DNA from: Cinnamomum chago
Taxonomy: Eukaryota > Streptophyta > Magnoliopsida > Laurales > Lauraceae
Reading direction: 5' to 3'
Length of the DNA: 64,000 bases
NCBI GenBank assembly: GCA_038049695.1
Contig: CP142452.1
Span: 67,275,501-67,339,500 of the forward strand
Each line of letters begins with the position of its first letter. Positions within the stretch are counted from its first letter, which is position 1. Below the pieces are notes generated by a model. It was not told the DNA's origin. It saw only the letters and a list, made by a program, of their open reading frames with translations, and ran no database searches. Of this stretch, positions 1 through 8,479 are shown one piece after another. A program made the position numbers and the translations under genes.

Positions 1-1488
1 CTTTTGAAAAAAAATTTAAAAATTAAAACTAACGATAAAATGAGATAAGTTCCTAAAACATCAAGGGAGAATCAGTCCTAGGGCTGGGGATTGAATGGTT
101 TCCCTAAAAAGTCTTAGAAACCTTCAAGTTTTTTTAAAGATTGTGTCTTTGTTTACTTATGCCAACCCTCCCCAAAAAGTAAGTATAATGGCTCCTTCAA
201 GGAAAATGTATTGGTTTCGCCATTGCTGTTACAAGATTCATTTGCTGGTCTCACCATGCAATAATTTACAGTAGGATCTTGTTATGGATGTGTGCTCCGG
301 TGGCGGAGGGCTTGGGGAACTCACAGCGAATCCTTAGATCCCTGGATGTCCTGGTAATAAATCAATGTCCCCATATCTCCCATAAATAAGCAATGCCGAG
401 GAGTCACGACTTCATTAAAAGCTATCTCCGCCTAAGAGTCTCTCACATATATAACTTGTCTAGTGAGGAACAATGTTACGTGAGTTTGGTGCTAGTCCTA
501 ACTCTACCCTAAGAGTTAAATTCCAAACAAAACTCTATAGATTAATACTTACACTAGGAGATTACCTCGGCCCTTGGCCAATACCTTAACCCGAGGTGGG
601 CCCATGCCACAGGTGGGCCACACAATTCTTACTTGTATTGAATTGATAGTGTTTTGCCTCCCTCTAAATATCTTAAAGGCTATGATTTGAGGAATAGAGA
701 ATTTCACTATATAAATAATTATTTTTCGCATGGCTCATTTAACTCTATGGTAATTGGATGGGGATAAAACTCACTCAAAGCCCATGTCCGGGTGGTTCTC
801 CACAAATTTGACCCACCCTCCTCTACTGGCTCTCTCTTGGATCTCAACCCCCTTGGTGGAGTTACCCCAAAAAAGAAAATGGAAAATCAAATCTTTTTAC
901 AAGAGACAAACGTGCCCCAAAAATTCCTGCATTGTAATCAATGTTTAAAACCTAAAAGCTCGAGCAAAGTAATTTGGACGAGTCAGACTCAATACCCACT
1001 CGGTGAATTAGAAACCATTGTTTAAAAGCCGGACATAAGGTCATAGAGCCAAGTCTAGTGGGTCTCGTTGAGTACATTGTCCCCTCCTTAATTGCCTAGG
1101 CCAATGTCACACTAAATTGAATCAACTCGATAGGCAGAGGATTCTTTTTTTTTTTTTGCCTAGCCAAGCGGGCTGGGACACATATTTGTACAAATATCCG
1201 CTCCCATGAGAAGAGACTCCATCCTCAATCGAGCTAGGGTAAGTGTTGTTGAATTTTAGGGCACGTCTTGCAAAGGACATTGGAGCAGATTCCTTACCGG
1301 TTTTCCTCATAATCATGGAGGAATCCAGATTTGATAATCATTCCCACTGTATAAGAAGATACCTCAAAATAGTCAAATGCCCTCACAGTCAAAGAGAAGC
1401 CGAGTCAGACCTCTCCCGATCGAATTCCAAAAATCTGAGCATACAGAGAAAAGGAGATGAACAATGAATTATTGGTAACTTATTGGTT
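1..1488. other. Intergenic or intronic DNA, nothing recognised
   Basis: No domain, RNA gene or element boundary could be recognised on either strand. Only short ORFs occur, without family signatures, and there is a T-run near 1145-1159. If the terpene synthase continues leftward, this would be part of its second intron. I looked on the minus strand for the expected exon 3 motif (Val-Phe-Asn-Lys-Phe) and did not find it. Confidence 0.5.
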
Positions 1489-1493
1489 ACTGA
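1489..1493. repeat. Target site duplication of solo LTR, left copy (ACTGA)
   Basis: ACTGA directly abuts the TG start of the solo LTR and is repeated at 3412-3416. Five base pairs is the usual target duplication length for plant LTR retrotransposons. Confidence 0.85.
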
Positions 1494-3411
1494 TGAAAGT
1501 CCTTGGGATCCGAACCCTAGAGGGGGGGGGGTGAATAGGGTGAGCTACAATTGTGACCAATTGAGACTAATTTAACTTCTTAACACAAACTAGTCACATG
1601 TCATGAATAATCAAACAATATGTGGAAGCTAAACAAAATCAATCACCACAAAGCAATCACCACAACACAATATTTATAGTGGTTCGGCCAACGAGCCTAC
1701 ATCCACTACAGGCTTGTGAATCCAACACCCCACCGGATTTTCACTATTTATGCTTTTTACTAGGCTAAGCAATAACCCTTACAATGTTGTTTTTCTAGGC
1801 TAAACAACAACCTCTCAATGTGCTTTTATAGGCTAAGCAATAACCTTTACAAGATGCTTTTCTTAGGCTAAGCAATAACCTTACAAGATGCTTTTCTTAG
1901 GCTAAGCAATAACCTTTACACAATGCTTTTCTTAGGCTAAGCAATAACCTTTACAAATAAGATTTCTCTAAGAAATTGTCTTCACAAAAGATCACTCTAA
2001 GAGATACAAATTAAGCTCAATGAAATTGCCTCTTAATTAGGCGGATTTGAAAGTTTAAAACAAACTCACACAAACACTATATGAATGCAAAGATGAATGC
2101 TCATGATGTGTGTGTGTGATGACTTCAATCAAGTTTAAAAAGAAAGCTTATTCAAATGTATGCTCAAAGCATTTCAAAGTTTAAGACATATAAAAGACTT
2201 GATTGAAGTTTAATGCAAATCACATGTATGTTTAATAACTTGTTAATGATATGAAAACCAAAGAATCACAAGTTGTATGAAAATGACTAACTTAGAACAT
2301 GTGATGCATGTGCAATGTTGTTTTCAAAAATAAATAGATTTAACTAAAGTTCAAATGAAAGAAAACAACAAATTAGGTTTCAACCAAGACAAAGAATCAT
2401 GCATAAAAGGAAATCAAAGACTTTGGCTAAGCATGATTAAGTAAGGTTTAAAAACAACTTGGATTGAAACCAAGGTGAAGAATCCAATCTTAATTAGATC
2501 AAAGATTAGGAGAAGAATGGATTCAACACATCATAGTTATCTTGTACAAAACCATTTACCAATAGCTTAAACAAAACATGAAAACCATGATTAACAAAGG
2601 TAGAGCTTACTTGGTGGTTTAACTTAATAATCCAAGCTTTAGCTCTCCTAATGACCTCCTAGCCTTTCCAACTTCATCCCCTTTCAATGGCTCCAAAATG
2701 CTCTCAAAGGTTCATGAGTCAAGCCTTGAAAAAGGTTGGAAATGAATGGACTTTATAGCAAAAAACAGTCCAACGGCTAGTTCTCTCGGTCGACCAGGAA
2801 GGGTCTCGGTCGACCTAGACCACACAACGGTCGGATTTCTGACCGTTGGAGCTCCCAGGCCAAAACTGCCTGCAGGTGTCTCGGTCGACCGGCGACACTG
2901 CCGGGACAACCCCCCTTTTTGCAAAAATTCAACTTTTCACATTTTGAAGGTATTTCTTTGGGGGACCTTTTGGCCACTAAATCAAGCTTGGAGAACATGT
3001 TTTAAAGGTTCTAATGGTTTTTAAAACATGAACATAAAAAGCCTAAAAAGATTTGAAAGCTTTAAGACCTAGGCTTGCTTGATTTCTTGAAAACTCTTTT
3101 CATATGAAAATGCATACAAAGATAATTCTGAAAGTGATGAAAGTATGCAAAGCTCAAACCTAAACTCTCAAAATGATTTTCCAAATATAATGCACAAAGA
3201 TATAGGTTTTCAAAAGAGTTTGAATTCTAAAACCATTGCATCCAAGTTTAGAACCAAAACATGCATAAAACAAAAACTTTTCCAAATCTAAAAACCAATG
3301 CATGTATAAATCAAGATTTCAAGATATTTTAAATCAATGCAAGTGTGTGTAAATCAAATGATGCTAAAGTGCAAATGCATCCATCAAATTGCAAATACAG
3401 AATTCCTAACA
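1494..3411 (-). mobile_element. Solo LTR related to the array family
   Basis: The 1,918-bp segment starts TGAAAGTCC and ends TTCCTAACA, so it has TG...CA ends. It is bounded by the 5-bp direct repeat ACTGA (1489-1493 and 3412-3416). It shares long stretches with the array LTRs: the start around GGGTGAATAGGGTGAGC, the segment around TTATAGTGGTTCGGCC, repeated GGCTAAGCAATAACC blocks, GGTCGACC palindromes, and the same right end. No internal region or second LTR is present, so this is a solo LTR left by LTR-LTR recombination. It is shorter than the array LTRs mainly because it lacks their ~293-bp tandem duplication. A TATAAAG motif on the minus strand (2757-2751) fits the U3 promoter position. 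Orientation follows the array family. Confidence 0.9.
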
Positions 3412-3416
3412 ACTGA
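3412..3416. repeat. Target site duplication of solo LTR, right copy (ACTGA)
   Basis: ACTGA follows the terminal CA of the solo LTR and matches 1489-1493 exactly. Confidence 0.85.
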
Positions 3417-3439
3417 CTGTTGCTTTGGATACCTTATGA

Positions 3440-4075
3440 GTCCAACAATCACAATCTAAATCGTTAATCATGTTAAAAGGTCCAAAACGGCTATGCTGTC
3501 AAATTCCAGCTATTATTACCCTATAGATTTTGAGATATTTGCAAATATATATATATATATATTCCAGACAATTAACAATGAGATCTAGAACTTTTGGTCC
3601 CCTGTTGAAAAATCCAAAAATTTTCAATCTGTTCAGAAGGCCTAAAATGGCTATGGAGTCAAATTTGGCATCTTGATTCATTATGAAGAGTGGAAAAATG
3701 GCAAAGTAGTCTTGACCGTTGACCATCCATAGTGAAAAGGGTCTCTGGTTTGCGCATGAACAATGTTTCAGGTGATCATACTGTGGTATTCAGTTTTTTA
3801 TTTGGAAACCTATCTTATGGTCCCACATTCACGATCCGAACCTTCCATCATGTTTAGAAGGCCCATAACAGCTGATAGATCAATTTTCAGCCAATGATTC
3901 CTCTTGTATTTTGAGATATTTACAAAAAGCCTACACCCTAAATTTGTTTTTTAGTTTTTATGGGGCCCATAATGAAATTACAAACCGTCCATCATCTCTA
4001 CAAGGCTAAAAATAACCAGTGACCAAAATTTTAGGGCTCGATTCCTTATAGACTGCGAAATCGTTATATAAAAAA
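3440..4075. repeat. Degenerate tandem repeats of about 200 bp
   Basis: A recognisable block recurs about four times in diverged form: a 'cca/gtt-atcatg' start, then 'agaaggcc(c)ataa', then 'ggctat' or 'agct', then 'gtcaaatt' and 'ttttgagatatt'. Approximate starts are 3455, 3620, 3840 and 3980. The copies near 3455 and 3840 both end in TTTTGAGATATTT. A short (AT)n tract lies at about 3546-3561. I do not recognise the family. Confidence 0.45.
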
Positions 4076-4366
4076 AATAAAAAAATAAAAACTTGTGACC
4101 AATGGATATGGCAAATGTAAATCTACAGATTTTTGGTGTTTGCTAAACGTGGTGCGAGGTGAATCTTCTTTACTAGATATCTTAGTGAGGACTCCAATTC
4201 CCAAACATGCCCTTAAAGTTATGGTGTAGACTCAACTAAGTTAGTGACTAACTGAATCGAGTCAATTTGCCAAGGAGTCATCAGGGGCACAAGATTAGGT
4301 GTGTGTTGTGGTGAGGCGAGGCACTTTGATGACCCCTTTCATGTTATATGAAATGGAGAAGTTTAC

Positions 4367-4622
4367 CGGAGGAGACATTATAGCCCTCTTGTCTTAGTAA
4401 CCGGAATCGAAGAGCGACAGTCTTTAGATCATCATAATCAACATTGGCATCATATATATGTTCTAACACATAGTTGATCTCCTTCTCAAAGTGATAGGCC
4501 ACTCCAAGTCGTTGGATCTCATCAATCATGATCATTTCCTCAACTGATCCCTTGGCCCTGATAAGCATCTTCTTCACTTCCTCCTTCAACTCTCCAACCC
4601 TTCTAGTCCATGCATATATTTT
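4367..4622 (-). CDS. Terpene synthase, exon 2 (gene partial in window)
   Basis: The minus-strand reading frame has the conserved N-terminal (class I alpha-barrel precursor) block of plant terpene synthases: LKEEVKKML, then IDEIQRLGVAYHFEKEI, then LRFRLLRQEGYNVSS. There are no stops or frameshifts. The exon ends TCC TCC G followed by a GTAAAC donor (GT at 4366-4365). This leaves phase 1, which fits the usual continuation into Asp-Val-Phe-Asn-Lys-Phe in exon 3. Upstream lies a perfect TACTAAC branch site, then TTTGCAATGGG where TTTGCAG would be expected. The next usable AG ends at 4623 and gives phase 0, matching exon 1. The open frame itself extends upstream to a Met at 4637. Exon 1 is about 41.8 kb away at 46416-46559 on the same strand. 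Exon 3 was not found to the left. The family assignment is strong. Whether the gene is functional is not known. Confidence 0.85.
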
Positions 4623-4905
4623 CTGTTCATATCCCATTGCAAATTATAAGAAATCGGTTAGTAAAAAACAATTTCTATATTAGATAGATAAGAAAAATAA
4701 TGATGTGAAAACATGTGGCTTTGGGGCTTATCACGGGGCCCGCTAAATGCCACGTTCTATCATGGTTTTCGGTGGGATATTGGGAATATCTCATCCTAGA
4801 TAGTGGTTAAGATTTTGAGTAAGAACTTGCTGGCATGATAATAGCAGGTGTAAAGTGTTTTTATTTTTATTTTAATAACAGTGTAAGGTTAAGATGGCTA
4901 AATCC

Positions 4906-4919
4906 AAGGGTGACTACTT
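4906..4919. repeat. 14-bp target site duplication of LINE, left copy
   Basis: AAGGGTGACTACTT occurs here and again at 5359-5372, bracketing the LINE insertion. Long variable TSDs of this kind are typical of target-primed reverse transcription. Confidence 0.85.
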
Positions 4920-5358
4920 TTTTTCGCTGAAAGGTAAATTTGTATTAGGAAAAAGAGGGAACACGGTAAAAGCCTCCCAAAAACAAGGAAAGACCAGAAA
5001 GGGAAGGCTCACAAAAAATGCCAACCCACAATAACAAGACAACTAAAAATGAAAAAGGGAATATACAGAACAAAGGAGACAAAAACACAAAAAGGAAGAC
5101 CACAGGAACAGCTGACGCTGCACACTACAGAAGGCTGCACTACAGCACAGGGAACCATCAAAAGACCACAGGAGAGCAGAATTTCTTGGCTGTGAGAACA
5201 AATCCTAGGACTACAGCGCAGTAGAACAAACCAGCTCTGCTCAGCAATGCCGCTCTGCACTACACAGCACTGCAGGGCAACAGAACGCCACACTGCTAAA
5301 AAAAAAGAGAAGAACACTGCTGAACTTCTGGGAAGCAGCAGAGCTCCACACTGCATAA
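4920..5358 (-). mobile_element. 5'-truncated LINE insertion
   Basis: The segment is bounded by the 14-bp direct repeat AAGGGTGACTACTT. Read on the minus strand it ends in CTAATACAAATTTACC, then TTTCAGCG and an A-run (T-run on plus at 4920-4923). This resembles the 3' UTR and poly(A) tail of plant L1-type LINEs. At about 439 bp it carries no recognisable ORF2 domain, so it is heavily 5'-truncated. The Cys/Phe-rich 115-aa minus-strand ORF inside it is 3'-UTR sequence, not a gene. It lies within the inferred intron 1 of the terpene synthase, about 300 bp from exon 2. Confidence 0.75.
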
Positions 5359-5372
5359 AAGGGTGACTACTT
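5359..5372. repeat. 14-bp target site duplication of LINE, right copy
   Basis: AAGGGTGACTACTT is identical to 4906-4919. Confidence 0.85.
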
Positions 5373-5545
5373 AAAAGAAGGATATGATTCAGTTACATCA
5401 AGATATGGATCATAGGATTTTAATCTCTTGCGTTCAATTCTTATCAGAACCATGGATTTGGACTGTTGTAGAGGTAGGACCACACTAGAAAATCACCTAC
5501 CGCAGATGCGGATATATGGTTCTCATTAATTAGAACCATGCGCGA

Positions 5546-5617
5546 GAGAATCATTTCTATGCATCATATCAAAATAATTTAGAGAATCATTTCTATGCAT
5601 CGTATCCAAATAATTCA
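5546..5617. repeat. 36-bp tandem duplication
   Basis: Two adjacent 36-bp copies start GAGAATCATTTCTATGCATC at 5546 and 5582, with only a few mismatches between them. The remaining intronic DNA between the LINE and the array (5373-5679) shows nothing else. Confidence 0.8.
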
Positions 5618-5679
5618 CTTTTATATGTAAAGTTCTAGGGTGGGTGTGTGCAACCCAAAATTCCATAGAAGCGGAAACA

Positions 5680-5684
5680 CACTT
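5680..5684. repeat. Target site duplication of whole array, left copy (CACTT)
   Basis: CACTT sits immediately before the TGTAAG start of LTR 1. The same pentamer follows the end of LTR 8 at 44616-44620. The inner LTR/internal junctions do not have it. They read ..CCACT then TGTAAG, which is the PBS side of the element. Confidence 0.9.
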
Positions 5685-6575
5685 TGTAAGTCCATGGGAC
5701 CCGAACCCTAGAGGGGGGGTGAATAGGGTGAGCTTCAATTATGACCAATTTTAATCAATTTTAACTTCTTTAAAACAAACTAGTCACATGTGATGATTAA
5801 TCATACAAGATGTGGAAGCTAACAAAAGAATCACCACAAAGCAATCACCATTACACAAGTATTTATAGTGGTTCGGCCTCAATGCCTACATCCACTACCG
5901 GCTTGTGATCCAACACCCCACCGGATTTCCACTATTTATGCTTTTCAATAGGCTAAGCAATAACCTTTACAATATGCTTTTCAAGGCTAAGCAATAACCT
6001 TTACAATGATGTTTTTCAAGGCTTAACATCAACCTATACACTATGCTTTTATAGGCTAAGAAATAACCTCTTCAACCACAAGGTTGGTTATCTCACTATG
6101 TTAGTGTCTAACATACACTTGATGGAGATTCAATTAAGCTCATTACAATGCCTCTTAATTAGGCGGATATGGAAGTGAAAAACTAATACACACTCACACT
6201 ATGAATGCAAAGATGAAAGTACATGAAGTGTGTGTGTGTGGTCCTCAATCATTTTGAAAATGAAAGCTCATAAATGTATGCCTAAGGCTTTTGAAAGTTT
6301 TAGCTCATAAAACATTTATGATTGAGGATAGAATGCAATTCACATGTTAAAAGAAACAACTTGTTAATGATGTCAAAGATACACAAGTTGTATGAAATTA
6401 ATTAGTTCTAAACATGTGATGCATAGGGATGTCAATCAAATCAACAATGAAGCTCAAAACATAAAAATAGATTTGATTGAAAAGAGGGGACAAATCATAT
6501 GTAATTATAAATACAACTTGAAAGAGATATACCAATCAAATTAAAGCAAGTTGTGAAACTTCAAAACAATAATAC

Positions 6576-7175
6576 ACATATGATTTGTAAAGATGTTGAA
6601 TCCAAAACATAAGATACATTTGAAAGAGATTTTCTTATGATGGAAAAACAACAACCAAAGATTCAACCAAGTATATGAATCATGTTACATATTTCATTAA
6701 CATGATCTACTTAGATTTACCAAAGATAAAGTACTACTTGGATTGAATCAAATGGTGATGCATCCAAAACAATTGATCTATTCAAAGTATAAAACATGCT
6801 AAGGATACAACACATCATAGTTTATCATGTTACTAAAGATTTACCTAAGATAAAACAAAACATGAAAACATATAATTTGTAAAGAAGTTGAGTCCAAAAC
6901 ATAAGATAGTTTTGAAAGTGATTTTCTTATGATGGAAAACAACAACCAAAGATTCAATCAAGTATAGGAATCATGTTACATATAATTTCAAAGGTTCTTT
7001 CATTAACATGATCTACTTAGATTTACCAAAGATTAAGTACTACTTGGATTGAATCATATGGTGTTGTATCCAAAACAATAAATCAACTCAAAACATAAAA
7101 CATGTTAAGGACACAACACAAACATAGTTTAACATGCTAGAAATGATTTACCAAAAATAAAATAAAGCATGAAAA
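6576..7175 (-). repeat. ~293-bp tandem duplication within the LTR (LTR 1 copy)
   Basis: Segments beginning CATATGATTTGTAAAG (6576) and CATATAATTTGTAAAG (6869) run in parallel for most of 290 bp. They share TTTTCTTATGATGGAAAA, ATCATGTTACATAT and TACTACTTGGATTGAATCA, at perhaps 85-90% identity by eye. The solo LTR at 1494-3411 has a single copy, which accounts for most of its shorter length. The duplication is present in all eight array LTRs. Confidence 0.75.
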
Positions 7176-7343
7176 CATATGATTAAGGAAAGTAGAGCCT
7201 ACTTGGAGATTTAACTTCATTAATCCAAGCTTTAGCTTTCCTAATGCTCCCCTTCATCCCTTAGTTCATTTCCCTTGAATATGCCTCAAAACCTCTCAAG
7301 GAGGGGCTTAAAATTCCCCACTTTTGGCAAAGGAAAGAACTCA

Positions 7344-7351
7344 TATTTATA
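7344..7351 (-). promoter_or_regulatory. LTR TATA box (LTR 1 copy; repeated in all LTRs)
   Basis: Minus-strand TATAAATA lies about 520 bp from the LTR's U3 start and just downstream (in transcription) of the GC-rich palindrome cluster. The solo LTR has TATAAAG at the equivalent place (2757-2751). U3 would be about 7872-7345, leaving an unusually long R-U5 of about 1.6 kb. Confidence 0.6.
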
Positions 7352-7377
7352 GCAAAAAGTGCCCAACGGCTAGTCCT

Positions 7378-7507
7378 CGGTCGACCTAGGAACAGGTCTC
7401 GGTCGACCTAGAACACACAACGGTCAGAAATATGACCGTTTGAAAAACTGCTTTTAGCGGCGGACACAAAGACCGCCGGTAAAAGTGGTTTTGTCCGCCG
7501 GTAAAAG
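7378..7507 (-). promoter_or_regulatory. GC-rich palindrome cluster in U3 (LTR 1 copy)
   Basis: Two GGTCGACC palindromes lie at 7379-7386 and 7401-7408. An inverted repeat AACGGTC/GACCGTT lies at 7419-7425 and 7434-7440. A near-perfect hairpin CTTTTAGCGGCGG/CCGCCGGTAAAAG lies at 7451-7463 and 7473-7485, and its right arm is directly repeated at 7495-7507. The cluster stands out from the AT-rich surroundings and sits just upstream of the TATA box. The solo LTR keeps the GGTCGACC and AACGGTC parts but has a different GC-rich insert in place of the CCGCCGG hairpin. Confidence 0.65.
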
Positions 7508-7872
7508 TCCTGTTTTCCCAAAAATGTATTTTTTTAAAGTAATTTTGGTTGGGAATTTTTTGGGCCATTAAATCAAGCTTGAAAACATGTTTTAAATCAT
7601 TCTAAGGGTTTTTAAAACATGAACCATAAAAAGCCTAAAAGATTCGAAACTTTAAAACCAAAGGCTAGCTTGATTTCTAAACACTCTTTTTCAAAACAAA
7701 TGCATCCAAGATTAAAAACAAAACATGCATAAATCAAAACTTTTACAACTCTTAAAAACCATGCATGTATAAAATAAGATTTCAAGTTTATCTAAAACAA
7801 TGCAAGTGTGTAAATCAAATGATGCTTGAATGAAATGCATCCTTCAAATTGCAATCTACAAAATTCCTAACA

Positions 7873-8443
7873 ATCTCCCCCTTTGCAATTTGATGGCAAC
7901 ACACTCACCACTGAATATACACACTAAGTCTTCAGCTCCCCCTCAGCTGGACAAGTCTTGAAATCTTCTTGGATGCTTCTTCTCTTAGCTTGGGCTCTTG
8001 GGCTTCAATCTTCATTCTTCATGATGCTTGGTGCTTGATCATTCTTCAATATTTCTTTCTTTAGCCAAGCATCTTCTTCAGCTTCCAAGCTTTCTTTCTT
8101 CTATTAGCTCTCCCCCTTTGACCATGCCTCTTTCTCCCTTTGGCAAGGTATGTATTCTCTCCTCTTGTAGAAGTTCATACAAAACCTCCCCTTAGGAAGC
8201 TTGGATATCTCTTCACCCTTTTGAGAACTTGTATATTTTCTCCCCCTTTGCCATTAAATTGCAAAGGTACCTACACACATGAAACAATGAAAATACCTTT
8301 GGTAGCACCTGTTAACAAAAGAAATCGAAAATGATAATCATAACAGGCTATCATGTATGGAAGTTATCTCTAAGGGCTCAAAGGCAATCCAAGGGTTAAT
8401 TCGATCATAACTAATACTTCCTATGAAGATTTACACTCCCCCT
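7873..8443 (-). promoter_or_regulatory. Reiterated polypurine tracts upstream of 3' LTR (first of seven zones)
   Basis: On the minus strand the PPT AAAGGGGGAGAT (7884-7873) directly abuts LTR 1. Further copies of a G5-type purine core lie at 7943-7935, 8119-8107, 8193-8185 (shorter), 8250-8237 and 8443-8434, with AAAGGGAGAAA at 8142-8131. Arrays of PPT-like motifs before the 3' LTR are a known hallmark of Sirevirus copia elements. The same zone recurs in every unit at +5,249 bp steps. Confidence 0.75.
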
Positions 8444-8479
8444 CAATCCATTCTCTTCTTTTGTCAAACTCTTGACAAA

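Larger units (their letters stand above)
5685..7872 (-). mobile_element. LTR 1 (outermost left; transcriptional 3' LTR)
   Basis: This is the outer LTR next to the left TSD. It carries states not seen in the other seven copies: C at 5780, A at 6061, T at 6099 and C at 6116, all within its first ~430 bp. The C at 5780 matches the solo LTR (1590) and so is probably ancestral. Its right end carries T at 7843, shared with the inner LTRs but not with LTR 8. A minus-strand TATAAATA lies at 7351-7344, and a second TATAAATA at 5867-5860 near the U5 end. Confidence 0.92.

Noticed and set aside
1..4360. Terpene synthase exon 3 or later exons
   Set aside because: I looked on the minus strand for the Val-Phe-Asn-Lys-Phe start, the LYEAAHLRVHGE-type motif and DDxxD coding sequence, and saw none. 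They may lie to the left of the window.
5009..5356. 115-aa Cys/Phe-rich minus-strand ORF as a secreted peptide gene
   Set aside because: It lies entirely inside the TSD-bounded LINE 3' region. The hydrophobic composition comes from pyrimidine-rich UTR sequence.
7451..7507. CACTA transposon inserted in the array LTR
   Set aside because: Only a short GC-rich hairpin is present. There is no CACTA terminus and no TSD inside the LTR.
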